This document shows, piece by piece, positions 9,913 to 21,647 of a DNA stretch of 64,000 nucleotides. The notes below the pieces were generated by a model. It made no database searches and was not told the origin of the DNA. It saw nothing but the letters and a program-made list of their open reading frames with translations. Each line of letters opens with the position of its first letter. Within the stretch, counting starts at the first letter, position 1. Source of the stretch: Nitzschia sp. pyKryTriq1 (lineage: Eukaryota; Bacillariophyta; Bacillariophyceae; Bacillariales; Bacillariaceae); NCBI GenBank assembly GCA_956465555.1, contig OY101119.1:1279594-1343593 (forward strand). Reading direction: 5' to 3'. The translations under genes were made by a program, and so were the position numbers.

Positions 9913-12867
9913 CTATCCCATTGTCTGCCGCATACCTCTCGCGAAGTAGTCCCTTTTTCCCTTGGTGGTTCTTGAGCCTTTCTTTCTCTTCGTCTTCCGC
10001 TGCCAGCTTTCATTTTGAAGGTGCGAAACGCTGTGTCCAGCAAGAAGGAGCCCAAAACCGTCAACGCTTACTGCCACCGAGCCATCCTGACATTCGGTAG
10101 AAAACGAAAATCTTGGTATGGCATCGAGTTTGTGTGTGTATGTAACGGTGTGGATTTCTCTACGCGATGGGACATGGTAGAGTGTGGCGAATATTTCCTC
10201 GTCTACCGGTATCACATCAAGGTTATTGTCACGAGAAAGGGACTCTGAACGCGTACCAAACACAATCACGTATTCCCGTCGCAAAGGAATCACCGGTCTA
10301 AAGTTGTTGTTTTGAAGGAGATGATGTTCCTCATAGTCCATCTTGCCGTCCATCGACAAAAATCGTCCATGGCCACATCCTGGCCCAGACATATCGTTCC
10401 ACAAGTCGAAAAGAAGAATGTGGTTCTGAGACAAGCCCACAAGTGAAGGTCTATGGTGCGGGTGAATGGAAAAGGGAGCTTGGGTACAAAGGACGTCACC
10501 TGGTCCTTGGATTTCAAGCCTGGCAATTTCCCCAGTGACCAAAAGGAATGCGGCATCTGCGACTCCGTCGTGACGATTTTCTTCTTGTGAACTAAGACTC
10601 CTATCCTGCTGGAGCTTGCAAAGTGTAAAAGTACCAGGAGTGCCATTGAAGGCATTGGGGCTGAGCCATGAAACTTTCCCCGAATCGGATGAAAAGAGGA
10701 AGATTTTTGAGAGAGCAAGTGGTTCAGTATGTCGTGCGTAGTCATTTGGATCCTCATCTTGAAACCAGTAGATCATCTGCGCCTCGAAGAGAAATTCTCC
10801 ATTTCCACAGGGAACGAATTTATTTGAAACGTCGATTTCCAAGCCTGAAATATCAATCTCATCTGCGGCACTGAAATGACTCTGTAACCACGTGGTGACC
10901 CCTTCCTCCCCAGTTGTTTGCAAATAGTCAAGGATGAGGGCTTTCATGTCGTACGACTTCACACTTTCGTCATCCAGCTCCGAAATGTGGCTACCACCTT
11001 TTCCAGCACAGAGCAGTCCGTCCCTTTCTATCAAGCTGAACCAGAACTCGCTTTCAAAGTCACATTCCGCCTTGAAGAGGCACCCAATTGAATCATTGTC
11101 GAGATCTAAGCCGACCAGGCTACAGCTTCTTTTCTTTGAGCTCGAAAAAGGGGCCGCGATAACGCGCACCGACTGCTTGCATCGCTTGCCACTTCCCGAA
11201 GAAGTATCTACAATGTCATATAGGTGTAGAGTGCAATCACCGCTCCCAACGAGAATCCGCGAAGTAGACCACATTTGTACGAACGTTTCTCCTGTAATAG
11301 GACGACCAATAGAATCTTTGAAGTCAAATAACGCCACGTCCTTGTGTTCCTTGCTCGCAACGCTACTATCTGTCCCGGCCAATACGTGCACCAAGCCTTG
11401 CATGATCGCATTTACATCACGCACCGCCTTGTAGTGCTCTACAAAGGTATCTCGATAGGGTGCTGCAGACAAATCTTCAACTTGAATATGCCCATGAGGC
11501 CATCTATTACGGTCCATGATTTGAGTCCACAGCCCCCGTGACGCATTTTGAATCTCATTATGCCAGGCCTTGCATACCCGAGGAAAATGAGCCGCTGCAT
11601 AATCTGGCAAATACAACAAAATATATTCGAGCACGTTGCCTGGAAGATATTGCACCAATCTCTGGTGAAGTGCCACAACCGAACCAGCTACCTTTTCTTC
11701 CCCGTCCTGGACCGACGAAGAATCTTTCGTCTCTTGGACGATACATTCTGCATACTCGCCCACCGACACAGATCTCCGTTTCGAGCCACCGTAAAGCAGT
11801 AGTTCCTCATCGGCATCTCTAAGTACGATCCCGTCGCGATATCGATCAAATACCATTATGTCGTTAATGGTAAGATACACAAGACTCCCTAGGCTGCACT
11901 CATGTTTGGCCAACATATCTGATACTTCGTCGACCAAAAGTGAAGAGTGAGTGTCAGGAGAGTAGTGCATTTCCCTCATTGAAATTTTCGATTGCAAGTG
12001 ATAGAGCATATCCATGCCACCCAAAGCAGAGACCGAAGATGTGCTACCGGTGCCACCAGTCAAGACTACTTTTGCCATCTGCGAAGCTGCTCCAAGAGCC
12101 TTCTTGTTTGATTCCAATCGCTTGGGGCTAGAATCGACATTTTTCGTCTCACTGGTATATGATTGTTTCAGAAGGATCGCAGCGAGCGAGGGATTTCCTT
12201 TTTTCAAAGACGGATGCAACCCGTGAGCGCACCTCGGCACTGGGTGGCTTGCATCAATAGATCTCCGGCGATTTCCATTACCTCCGGATATAAGATTTAA
12301 AGAGCAGCAACCGAAAAAGTGATCAGTACACAGTTGCAGCGATTTACTCTCTTCACTGTTGCTATGGTCGGAGGCAGTGGATCCAGTTCTCGGTCGGCCC
12401 ATTTGCTTCTTGTTCGTTCCTGGTACCACAGGATCTACTGCGTCTGAATTAGACCTATTCCTTCCGCCCTTAAATGTCTTTGGACTTGCCGGGGGTCTAT
12501 CATTGTACGAGTTTGATCGGGGTCGCCCTTGTCTTTTTTCTGGAGTGGACGGAAAACCAAAATTGTCTTCCGAGGGGTCCTCATCCTTCGTCAGGGAAAG
12601 AAAAGGATGACCCGTGGGAGTCGAGTCTGTCCACAAGTGAATATTCACATCAGCGTCTTTGTTCGTTCCGGTCGACGCAGAAAGCAGAATCGAATGGTTG
12701 TTTTCTTGCAAAAAAGTTAACAGTGCCTGTGCCAGTGACTTGTTCAAGCGCCTTCGATCTCGTTGGTGCTTGTTCTCCTTTGACAGAGTCCTTCGCTCGG
12801 CAGCCTTTTCGGCCTTGGTCTGCCAGCTATCGCAGAAGCTCACCATTCTGGACTTATTCAATTTCAC
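9913..12867 (-). CDS. Large F-box protein
   Basis: One long exon of 984 residues. A basic, helical N-terminus (about 15-55) precedes a low-complexity Ser/Pro/Arg-rich region (about 95-175) with repeated GRPR motifs. The F-box lies at about 405-450 (LPGNVLEYILLYLP followed by a conserved cysteine, VCKAW). Downstream, about 460-950 holds beta-rich segments with WS/LYD motifs that could form a propeller, but I cannot count regular WD repeats. The C-terminus is basic (KRKKGSRTTKGKR). Family knowledge: F-box proteins recruit substrates to SCF ubiquitin ligases through SKP1. The substrate is unknown. Its promoter shares the 0.8-kb interval with the divergent GDPD gene. Confidence 0.75.
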   Translation of the reverse strand: MKLNKSRMVSFCDSWQTKAEKAAERRTLSKENKHQRDRRRLNKSLAQALLTFLQENNHSILLSASTGTNKDADVNIHLWTDSTPTGHPFLSLTKDEDPSEDNFGFPSTPEKRQGRPRSNSYNDRPPASPKTFKGGRNRSNSDAVDPVVPGTNKKQMGRPRTGSTASDHSNSEESKSLQLCTDHFFGCCSLNLISGGNGNRRRSIDASHPVPRCAHGLHPSLKKGNPSLAAILLKQSYTSETKNVDSSPKRLESNKKALGAASQMAKVVLTGGTGSTSSVSALGGMDMLYHLQSKISMREMHYSPDTHSSLLVDEVSDMLAKHECSLGSLVYLTINDIMVFDRYRDGIVLRDADEELLLYGGSKRRSVSVGEYAECIVQETKDSSSVQDGEEKVAGSVVALHQRLVQYLPGNVLEYILLYLPDYAAAHFPRVCKAWHNEIQNASRGLWTQIMDRNRWPHGHIQVEDLSAAPYRDTFVEHYKAVRDVNAIMQGLVHVLAGTDSSVASKEHKDVALFDFKDSIGRPITGETFVQMWSTSRILVGSGDCTLHLYDIVDTSSGSGKRCKQSVRVIAAPFSSSKKRSCSLVGLDLDNDSIGCLFKAECDFESEFWFSLIERDGLLCAGKGGSHISELDDESVKSYDMKALILDYLQTTGEEGVTTWLQSHFSAADEIDISGLEIDVSNKFVPCGNGEFLFEAQMIYWFQDEDPNDYARHTEPLALSKIFLFSSDSGKVSWLSPNAFNGTPGTFTLCKLQQDRSLSSQEENRHDGVADAAFLLVTGEIARLEIQGPGDVLCTQAPFSIHPHHRPSLVGLSQNHILLFDLWNDMSGPGCGHGRFLSMDGKMDYEEHHLLQNNNFRPVIPLRREYVIVFGTRSESLSRDNNLDVIPVDEEIFATLYHVPSRREIHTVTYTHKLDAIPRFSFSTECQDGSVAVSVDGFGLLLAGHSVSHLQNESWQRKTKRKKGSRTTKGKRDYFARGMRQTMG

Positions 12868-13658
12868 AGCACTGTAATGTTTGTCAAAGATAACCGTAGT
12901 CTACAATGATCACCTGTTATGATTGCCATCTGTTGTCCGTTGTAATTAGGGAAGAATCATCATCTACGAGTACTCGTGATCTGCTACTACTACTCTCTCT
13001 CTCTCTCTCTCTCTCAGTAGTAGAGTAGAGAGTAGAGTAGTACCAGTAGTATGGTAAGAGTACCGATAGTTTCCGCCTCTGTCATACTCTAAAATAGTCA
13101 GTGCACACTGGTACGGTACGGTACGGTGCGAAGTACCGGTACCAGGTACCTGGTAACGGTACAGAGCGATTGGATCATAGACGACTCGTCCGATTAGATC
13201 ACCATTTGGGACTGTTTCTGTACATGGCGATGATCCATAATGATGATGATGAATGATGATGATTCTTCGATGATTCTTGATTCGATCATGATGATTCTTC
13301 GATGATTCATTCATTCTTTCTTCGTACTCTCGTAGGGACCCTACAGTACCTAGTACTAATACAGTACTGGTCCTGTACCGGTATGCATACTACTAGATTC
13401 TTCTTCTTCGCAAATCCTGCCCAGCAAAAGGCGGACAAACGTATCATTGACACGCAAAATGCATCGCAGGAACACGACGATCAACAAAGATTCGATATGG
13501 GTATTGCTCCACCACCAGCATGCAGCATGCAGCCAAATAAAACAAAAAGAGGCGCCTGCCGCCGCGCCCGATGCAGAGAACGATCACACATTTTGTTCTG
13601 GAATGGTGAAGTGATATCTGACGACAACTTAGATCGCCAAAAAAAAGGTCCATACAAA
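12868..13658. repeat. Divergent intergenic region rich in CT microsatellite, GATGAT repeats and GTAC palindromes
   Basis: Contains a (CT)n tract at about 12992-13015 followed by a TAGTAGAGTAGAGAG stretch that can pair back on it, and a GTAC/ACCGGT/GGTACC palindrome cluster at about 13105-13170. A near 21-bp direct repeat (ATGATGATTCTTCGATGATT) occurs at 13256 and 13288. No gene seen. Promoters of the F-box and GDPD genes must be here. Confidence 0.6.
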
Positions 13659-15228
13659 ATGAAAATTTCTCTTCTAGTAGCCGCGACGGTCACCACCATT
13701 TACCGTGCTTCATTGGCGCAAGCCCTTGTTAGCTCGGTTCAGCTAGGGCCCCGCCCATATTGGCTTGTCAATGAAATGCGTGAAGGACAGCTGAAAGATG
13801 AATTGAGTAAGTCAAAATAGGTTTGAAGACTGCTGCCTGCGAGACCAAATCTCTGTTTGTCGACTAATGTTTAACTTCAAGTGCAATGTGCCAATACAAT
13901 CAAACAATTCGCCGTATCTGATTTTTCCATCGGGCATCGCGGTGCATGGTAAGTTGGTGATGATATGTGCCTGGTGAATGACAAATATCGACGTCTTGAT
14001 CATGGGCCTCTGTTGCAACTCCTTCGACTCAGCAAATGTGTCCATCGTCAAATACAGCATGCAGTTCCCAGAGCACACGCTGGAAAGTTACGAAGCTGCG
14101 GCGAGACAAGGTGCCGGCGTCATCGAGTGCGACGTCACATTCACTTCAGACCGGCAGTTGGTCTGCCGCCATGATCAATGCGACCTACACACAACCACCA
14201 ACATTGTCACTATCCCAGAGCTTAACGCCATGTGCACCACTCCGTGGGCACCTGGCGTCGCTCCAACTTGCTGCACTTCGGACTTTACACTCGCCGAAAT
14301 CAAAACCCTTTGTGCCAAGATGGACTCCAGCGGCGGCGACAACGCAACCACCGCCGAAGAGTACGCCTACGGTGGCACCGCCGACTGGCGCACTGATCTC
14401 TACGCGTCCTCTGCCCAGTACTCCTGTCCCGAAGTCCCAACCCACGTGGAAAGTATTGAGCTAATTCACAGCTTCGGTGTTTACTTTACTCCCGAGCTAA
14501 AATCGCCCCAAGTTCCAATGCCATACGAAGGCGATTTCACCCAAGAAGATTTTGCTCTCCAGATGATCCAGGAGTACATCGACGCAGGGATCCCTCCAAG
14601 CCAAGTGTGGCCCCAGAGCTTCAACCACGAAGACGTATACTTCTGGATAAGCAATACAGACTTCGGTGACCAAGCGGTTGCTCTTGATGAGGACGAAAGG
14701 ACCAACGAAGAAATCGATTCCTTGATTGCCAACTTAACGTCCAATGGAGTGAAGATTGTCGCTCCTCCAATGCAACGTCTCGTGGAAGCCAACCCAGGCA
14801 CGGAATTGTTGATTCGTCAATCGTATTATGCCGAGGCCGCCAGGGCCGCTGGTTTGGACATTATCACCTGGACCCTTGAACGTGCGGGTCCAGGTTTGAG
14901 TGGATTCTATTGGGACACGCTTGATAATGGTGATGTGGAGCTGACGGAGGGGGATCGTTTTAGTTTGTTAGAAGTTTTGTCCCAGGATGTCGGCATATTG
15001 GGCATCTTCTCAGACTGGCCTGCTACCGTGACTTTTTACGCCAATTGCAAGGGAATCGGCATTCGCAGCGGATTTTCCTCTGAAGAAACAAATCCGCCAG
15101 CAGAAGATGGGTCCTCGGGCGCATCGTCGAGGAAATCTTTTATGTCCTCAGCGTTCGTCTTTACCATGCTTATGTGGTGCCATGATACTATTTCCGTGGC
15201 GTATGCCTTCTTGTTCGTGATGCTCTAG
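13659..15228 (+). CDS. Secreted glycerophosphodiester phosphodiesterase (GDPD family)
   Basis: Three exons, 13659-13806, 13882-13948 and 14058-15228, give 461 residues. The tiny second exon carries the start of the catalytic motif, which is completed across the junction as GHRGACMQFPEHT. Residues fitting the GDPD active site are His68, Arg69, Glu95, Asp97 and His110 (CRHD). Signal peptide about 1-21. The C-terminal part ends in a Ser/Gly stretch and a hydrophobic segment of about 25 residues, suggesting a GPI anchor. Family knowledge: the enzymes split glycerophosphodiesters into an alcohol and glycerol-3-phosphate, often to recover phosphate, and need a divalent metal. A role in phosphate scavenging at the cell surface is inferred. 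The barrel ends with a typical DWP segment (about 392-394). Confidence 0.85.
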
Positions 15229-15761
15229 TAAATCTTACTAGTACAGTATCATCATAAGTGTGGAGTTAGGAATAAATCATGGGTTACTTGTGTACAGCAT
15301 ATAGATCTACTACTCTAGTAGAGCTTCCCGAACACCAAGTACTACTCTCTAGAGTAGCTACTAGAGTAGAGAGAGAGAGTACCTGGAACTCTCGTTATTA
15401 CCGAGTAGAGAGAGGCCACTACAGCACAGTACTGGTACTTGTACTGTAGTCTGCGCGGGGTTCCACCAGCAAGAAACTCGCCACTCTACCGGTATGAACC
15501 GCTACTAGTATGTACTGTACTATTCCTGCGAGTCGTAGAGCGACCGGTTGGACTAAAAAACAAGGGGCATCAAGCATCAAGCGCGGCGGCACGTTTGGAA
15601 TTTTGGACTTTCGAAGTTCGACGGCGGCCATGATGAGGCATGACTTTCCCAGTTTACCGTGTATGTGTGACTTCGTTTTTATTCTTCGTTATGCAAGACA
15701 CTTCCAAACTTCGTCGTCTCGTCCTTTCCTTGTTGATTCTTTCCACTTGGGACATCACCGA
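15229..15761. repeat. Intergenic TAGTAGAG/AGAG simple repeats
   Basis: Between about 15300 and 15420 are several overlapping words such as CTACTAGAGTAGAGAGAG that are partly self-complementary, plus GTAC-rich words near 15430-15520. No gene seen. Confidence 0.5.
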
Positions 15762-16898
15762 ATGATGCAAGAATCACCGAGAGCAACGAGTGATGGCTCT
15801 TCCAGCTCGGAGGAAGCAGAAGTTGGCATTTCCTCTTTGATCGAAAACGGCGAGTGGGAGTCGGCTCGTGCATACTGCGAAGCACATCCCGAGGAAATAA
15901 AGAAATTGGATCCCCTAACAGGGGGAACAGTGCTTCATCGGATTTGCACAAAGCCTCCGGTACCCATTGATCTGTTTCAAACAGTAGTGAGGTTATTCCC
16001 AGAAGCGGTGAGAATCCAAGAAAAAACATACATGGCAACGCCTCTTCATATTCTTGCTTGGACAGCCCAGCGAACGACAGGGAAAGTTCAGGTATTATTG
16101 CAGTACATGAAAGCCGAGGATCTGAAACTCAGAAATAGGTTTGGGGGTACCGTTCTTCACAGTGCCTGTGGGAGTCAAGCATCGATTGATGTGATCAAGC
16201 TAATTGTAAGGAAGAATCCTGCAGTTATTGCCGAACGAACCTACGAATATAACCACACGGCCTTGACTGCCCTATGGCACTCTCATCTCCAAAGTATTCA
16301 GGGTCACATGCAGATTGCGCGCATTCTAGAAGGTGATGAGGTCAACGAAGGTCACTTTGACCGATTCTGGGAAAAAGTCGTCTTTCTAGCTGGAGAAGCC
16401 TTCAAGCAATCCCCTAGTTGTCCTGAAAACTATGATGCTCCAGCAGATTCACCGGGATCGGAGCTTCATGGTCTCATGCATCTTCGAGCACCGATAAATA
16501 CCTTGAAGGTGGCCATCAAGAGACATCCAGAATGGGCAAGGGTGAGCGATTGCGACGGGAACTATCCCTTACATCTTGTTGTCATTCGACGTCCTTTCCG
16601 TGTAAAGGATGTAGAGCTCATTGCTGAGTTGCTCAAGACATATCCCGAAGCGGCAGGGAAGAGAAACAATGCAGGCGACGCCCCCATTTTCATTGCTATT
16701 AGAGATAGGATGACTTGGGACGAAGGTTTGAAAGATCTCGTGAACGCGAACACAGATATTCTCGGAAGCACGGATACCGAGACAAACCTTTACCCTTTCC
16801 TTTTGGCTTCATCATTGGGGGGACGTGTCGCGATAAATACCTCCTATGAGCTGCTGTGTAAGAGACCAGACTTGGTGAAGGGTGCGACTTCTTACTAA
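15762..16898 (+). CDS. Ankyrin-repeat protein
   Basis: Single exon, 378 residues from the double Met at 15762. An upstream in-frame ATG at 15510 exists, but the upstream 84 codons look non-coding. The protein has about six degenerate ankyrin-like units; the clearest are GGTVLHRIC (about 55), ATPLHILAW (about 90), GGTVLHSACG (about 125) and GNYPLHLVV (about 270). Each is followed by a helix and FPEA/YPEA-type words. The N-terminal 30 residues are Ser/Glu-rich. Family knowledge: diatoms carry many such ankyrin proteins, mostly of unknown role; the fold mediates protein binding. I do not assign a partner. Both C-terminal end and stop are clear. Confidence 0.75.
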   Translation: MMQESPRATSDGSSSSEEAEVGISSLIENGEWESARAYCEAHPEEIKKLDPLTGGTVLHRICTKPPVPIDLFQTVVRLFPEAVRIQEKTYMATPLHILAWTAQRTTGKVQVLLQYMKAEDLKLRNRFGGTVLHSACGSQASIDVIKLIVRKNPAVIAERTYEYNHTALTALWHSHLQSIQGHMQIARILEGDEVNEGHFDRFWEKVVFLAGEAFKQSPSCPENYDAPADSPGSELHGLMHLRAPINTLKVAIKRHPEWARVSDCDGNYPLHLVVIRRPFRVKDVELIAELLKTYPEAAGKRNNAGDAPIFIAIRDRMTWDEGLKDLVNANTDILGSTDTETNLYPFLLASSLGGRVAINTSYELLCKRPDLVKGATSY

Positions 16899-17260
16899 CT
16901 AAAATGCAACATTCACTAGACTATGGACTGGTCTGACGCTGCACCCGGCGCGGCTCTCCAAGTGACTCGAAAGAATTGCCTCTTTTCCTCTCAACATGAA
17001 AGACATCAACAAATTTAAAAGACACATATTGTTCTGGTTTACCGGTACTTGTACTCGTAAACTCGGGCCTTGTCTTACAATGATTATATTTTCAATTTTG
17101 TTCTTTCTTGAAGTCCACGACTAAATACTGAGCGGGACTACTACTCGAAGACACCACTCACCTCCACAGGAAAGTAGAGAATAGAGCAGGATGCAACACT
17201 AGCTTTTCATCCTTTTTCTCCATTGTCATAGCTGTCTTGGGCTCTACCGGTATCATGAGT

Positions 17261-17299
<39 letters not shown>

Positions 17300-18028
17300 A
17301 TGTATCATGCACTTCGTAGCTCCATTACACCCGAGCAGACAGTCGCAGTAGTAATACTGGTACAAGTACACCTGTGTACAGTACCAGGCGGCACCCAAGC
17401 ACTGCTGCAAGCGGCCTCTGCCACCGGGGTACAGTGTGAGGACGGGAAGCCTCGGCTGGAGTACGACAAGACAACGACACGGAATAGGTATGACTATGCA
17501 TTGGATGAACCGTTGAGAGAAACATCCAACTCTACAAGTATCGATATGTATGTCAGCGCGCCAGCAAGCTTTCCGCGCCCGCCGCCACCGCCACCCTCGC
17601 TATATCTTTTAGCTTGGGCTAGTAGACTACTTGTACGGTACCAGGTACCGGTACAGTACGAGTACGAGTATGATACTGTACAGTAACTCCACGGCGCACA
17701 ACGCTATCTCTACGATCTACCGGTACCAGGTACAGTACAGTGCCGCAGTACCTGGTACCTTGGCAGTACGAACGTTTTTGCTTAATTGGACGACGATGAT
17801 ATTGACCAAAGCCGTCTTTCTATTCGACGACGACGACTTGTACTCCATAATCTACTTGAGGCTGTACAAGCGGAAACTGTTCCATTCCACCAACAAGACC
17901 CCAACCATTCTCTCAGAGATTCGCGAAAGCTCTATCGTTTGGTTGTTATTGAAAAGTAGTCAGTTGTCCGTTCGTTCGTACCGGTAGCTGAAATCAGGAC
18001 GAACAAAATAATTGATTTCCAGCAGAAA
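16899..18028. repeat. Intergenic region with (TC)n tract and GTAC palindromes
   Basis: No supported gene. A (TC)n microsatellite spans about 17265-17297. A dense cluster of GTACCGGTAC, GGTACC and CAGTAC words spans about 17630-17765. Confidence 0.55.
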
Positions 18029-18967
18029 ATGGGGGACGCCATAAGTTCTTTGCTCTTTCAACCTCCACCACCAACGTACCTTCATCCGTCGCGGCACTTT
18101 TGGTTGAACACGGAAAAGGGATCACGGATCCCGGCCTTTTTTATTGAACGGCCAAATGCACAGGTTACTATTCTGTTTTCACATGGAAACGCCGAGGACC
18201 TGGGCATGATTTACGATTGGTTCAACGACCTGGCGAGGGTTTTACGAGTGAATATTATGGCATATGACTACACTGGCTACGGAAAATCAAATGGTGTTCC
18301 GAACGAGGAAAGTTGCTACGCAGATATTGAGGCGGCCTTCCAGTATTTGATGGAAGTGCGACGAGTTCAACCTGAACAAATTGTTCTGTATGGTAGATCG
18401 CTTGGTTCCGGCCCGTCGTGCTATTTGGCGGCCAAAACGGCAAGGGAAGGGCAAAGCGTTGGTGGTGTGATTCTACAAAGTCCACTTTTGAGCGCGTATC
18501 GTGTTGCCTTTGACTTTCGATTCACCATGGTGGGAGATAAGGTATGTATCAGTTTGGGTTTCGGATGATGTCTCTGATCGCGTTCGCCCTGTTTTGACTT
18601 TTTTCTGTTGTCATTGTAATAGTTCCCGAACGTCGATTACGCACCGAATATCAGATGTCCCGTTTTTATTGTTCACGGAACACAAGACGAAGTGGTTCCC
18701 TTTTGGCACGGAGAACAGCTGTTTATGGCATTATCACAAGAATGGCGGGCGAAACCATTCTGGGTCGACGGAGCAGGGCACAATAACATCGAAGCGTTGC
18801 TGCGGCCGACAGGGGCTTTTGTGGACAAACTTGTAGAGTATTTAGACCTGCATATCAGCGCAAGGAGAGGTAGAATTGCGCCGCCAACGCGAGTTCCCGA
18901 GTGTGTACCCCTGGCACTCCGAGAGATCAATAGTGCCGCTGGGAGGTCGCAGGACACATTAGCGTAA
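18029..18967 (+). CDS. ABHD17-like alpha/beta hydrolase (paralogue of the gene at 52288-53294)
   Basis: Two exons, 18029-18541 and 18623-18967, 285 residues. Alpha/beta hydrolase fold with the SHGNAEDLG oxyanion region (51-59), nucleophile Ser124 in GRSLGSG, Asp193 in HGTQDEVVP and His224 in GAGHNN. YDYTGYG and the conserved SPLLSAYRV are typical of the ABHD17/BEM46 group. Family knowledge: ABHD17 enzymes remove palmitate from membrane proteins. Animal members anchor through an N-terminal Cys cluster. That cluster is missing here; instead the N-terminus is MGDAIS, which fits an N-myristoylation signal (Gly2, Ser6). Membrane attachment by myristate is inferred. The intron falls at a different place from that of the paralogue at 53 kb. 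Confidence 0.85.
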
Positions 18968-19556
18968 GGATAAAGAAGATAGCCTATTGTGGACCTTTCT
19001 TCTGTCTTAGATCATTACACTCCCACAGATTATGACAGCATTCAATAAGTTTTCTAGACGACCTCTTGCCTCTGCACTGGAAAGTAAGGGACGCGATCGA
19101 AGAGTAGCAGAACTAGCCCATTCATCCTGCATACATTTTCTACTTGCACGACAAGCAGAACAAACGTTGATCCGATTCATTGATTCTACTACTGAGATCG
19201 CCACAACGAGATAAACACTTCCTTGCTTACATAGTTGTACGACCGATGAATAAATGAGTGATGAATAAACAAAGTCTTTGGATCTTTCTATCTACCCTCT
19301 ATGGTAGAAAGAACTCCTTTCGGGAAAAAGTACGTATTATCAAGTCACGATGATTTGAGTCCCTAACGGCACATTTTCATATATCTCCCACCCGAGAAGA
19401 TGGAGATCGAAGATGATGGTTTTTTGTGATTTGTTGTCTCGGCAATGACGGGAAGTCTCCGAAGGCAGACAACCACAAAGCCCACTGGCTCGAACCAAAG
19501 CTTCCTCTGAACGCAGCATACCTATAATTCCAGTAATATATCAAGCCAAAAACATC
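18968..19556. other. Spacer between ABHD17-like and PC4 genes
   Basis: About 0.6 kb without a supported gene or repeat of note; it should hold the PC4 promoter. Confidence 0.4.
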
Positions 19557-20024
19557 ATGTCTTGCGAGGAACCAATACCGAAGAAGCTAAAAAAAGAGGA
19601 AGAAGAAGACAACGAGGCTGGCGCGACAGGAGAGGCGGAGTCTTCTCCAAGCCCGGTCCAAAAGAACGAGGAAGGAGATTCGTTCTTCGAATTATCGAAG
19701 AAGAGGCGCTGTACTGTCCGTTCTTTCAAGGGAAACGTCCTTGTCGACATCCGTGAGGTTAGTAGCAGGCATCTTTCGTGCACTCTGGTGAATCCGGGTC
19801 GGAATGATATTTTACAATTTATTGCTCCAGGCAGAGAAGAAAGAATTTTCTGTATATTTCATCTTCTCATCGTTTGCATATTACGTTCTTTATTCCAGTT
19901 TTACGAAAAGGATGACAAGATGCTTCCGGGCAAAAAGGGAATCAGCATCACCAAGGAGCAGTACGAGACTCTCCGAGACCTAATCTTAGCTGGACACATC
20001 GACAAGGAGATTGCGGCATTGTGA
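19557..20024 (+). CDS. SUB1: PC4/SUB1-type transcriptional coactivator
   Basis: Two exons, 19557-19757 and 19899-20024, 108 residues. The N-terminal half is acidic and Ser/Lys-rich, as in PC4. The C-terminal half is the single-strand DNA-binding PC4 domain: [24 protein letters not shown], interrupted by the intron after RE, then [17 protein letters not shown] and a final helix. In plain terms: a curved sheet with basic and aromatic residues for ssDNA, and a LPGKKGISL-like signature that is the family hallmark. Family knowledge: PC4/SUB1 helps RNA polymerase II transcription and binds melted DNA. The short length matches the family. Nuclear location is inferred. Confidence 0.92.
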   Translation: MSCEEPIPKKLKKEEEEDNEAGATGEAESSPSPVQKNEEGDSFFELSKKRRCTVRSFKGNVLVDIREVSSRHLSCTLVNPGRNDILQFIAPGREERIFCIFHLLIVCILRSLFQFYEKDDKMLPGKKGISITKEQYETLRDLILAGHIDKEIAAL

Positions 20025-20160
20025 TGATTCGTCTAGAAGAGGAGGAGGAGTCGGAACTCGGTGGGGGGAGGTATCGAAGTACAAGTGGGACGTCTTGGAT
20101 TTCTAACTAGTTGTAGTAGAAAGTTCTATATTGTAGAGTTGATTTAGTGCGATCCTGCAT

Positions 20161-20952
20161 CTAAGGTATCAAAGTTTGAAGGAACGCAAGGGCGGGATCA
20201 TTACTTCTTGCCTCAGCAACATCTTCGTATCTGCAAACCCATACGGTACAAGAATATTAGAAAATGATCTATCTGTAAGTTCCTTTTTTCTCCTCACACG
20301 CTTACTATAGGCCAATCTTCAACTTACCTGATGGTATTTCGCCCTCGATTCTTTGCAATCTGCTGACTTTCCTTCGCCAGACTTTTTAGGAATAGTTCAG
20401 CCGCCATCGTCGTCATGATCGCGGCTTCATTTTGTACAATTGGAATGTCGGGATCAAGTTTCATTGCTTTCTTCACTGTCCGAAATGGAATTGTCTGATT
20501 TCGAGTCGTCGTCCAAGCAGAGACTATTAGAAATGAAATAATCTCAACCTCCTTCGTAGATGCTAAAAACTTGCACGAGCACTTACCAAACCTTTTACTG
20601 CAGGCGCTCTTCCCCGTCTAACGGAAGGCTGTACCACTTTTTGCTTCAATTTTTGGGGGGAAGAATTCCCGGCCGCACTGGTGGGAGTGTCTGCTTTGGA
20701 GGCCTCGTCATCACCGCGTCCCGGTGTAGATTTGACCTTCTCATCAGTTTGCTCTTCATCATCATCGTCGTCGTCGTCATCTCCTTGATCCGGAGCTGTA
20801 GCCATACTTTGTTCATCGTCAACGTGGGAATCCTCTTCTGTCGCCACTGTGTTGCTCGCTTCCGCATGAGAGGCTTCTTCCTCAGCGGCCGACGCGGCAT
20901 CCGTCTCCTTCTTGTCCTCGTTATCAGAAGGTGTGTCGTCTTCGGGTTTCAT
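20161..20952 (-). CDS. Histone-fold protein of the POLE4/DPB3/CHRAC/NF-YC type
   Basis: Three exons, 20587-20952, 20328-20494 and 20161-20230, 200 residues. Residues 1-105 are very acidic and disordered (including runs of Asp). After the first intron comes a histone fold, about 124-195, beginning FRTVKKAMKLDPDIP and containing AAELFLKSLAKES, then NTIRYEDVAEA across the second intron. This pattern (first helix followed by DPD, then an A-x-E-LF-x-x-LA helix) is that of POLE4/DPB3 and CHRAC subunits. Family knowledge: these form heterodimers in DNA polymerase epsilon, chromatin remodelers or CCAAT-binding factors. Which complex this one serves cannot be told; the acidic tail is at the N-terminus, whereas in many homologues it is C-terminal. 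Convergent with PC4. Confidence 0.85.
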
Positions 20953-21647
20953 CGTTTGATTTTCGAGATAGGGCTCGTTGGTGATTCAGGAAGCGCAAAG
21001 GACTGCGGGACATGCAATGGATGTGTACGGTAGCGTTTGCTTCGTGGTAGTATGGCGCCTGAACTGCAAAAAGCAAAAAGCCTTGGAGCTGGGAGGGTGG
21101 AGGGTGGAGCCTGGAAACCTCGGAGCTCGGAGCCCGCCATGGTCAAAACCGGCAACGCAAAAACCGGCAGACGACTCAAGCGACCAAACGAAGATTGACT
21201 GCTACGACTCACGTAAAAGAAAACGCTGTCTCAAAACGAAATGCTATCCATCTCTCGTCCTCCCGAGAACTCAGTACAACACCCTCGGCAAAGGACCATC
21301 GGGGAGCAAGTAACCTTGCGAGAGACCAGGGCTAAGCAAATCGGGAAACGTGATATGTTCCATCAAAAACTACGATTCATATTCATATTTTTCTGGGTTC
21401 TAAAACAATACTGACTTTTCACAGAAGCGACCTACTCGGATCGATCTTTGATGCAAGACATCCCCAGTGTTCCTTCAATACTACTCGATTCTTCACGCAT
21501 CATCTTCTTTCAAATTGCAAGTTGTCGTAATTCCAAAATAATCTCGGTAGTTCAACCAGCAGCAGCCACAGTCAGTGGGTGTTCCAAAAGTGCTACGACC
21601 TTGTAGCAACCACACTCCCACAGCAGTCGGTAATCGTACTCGCCAAC
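20953..21647. other. Spacer between histone-fold and UBE2G1 genes
   Basis: About 0.7 kb; no gene supported. It should contain the promoter of the histone-fold gene next to 20952. Confidence 0.4.
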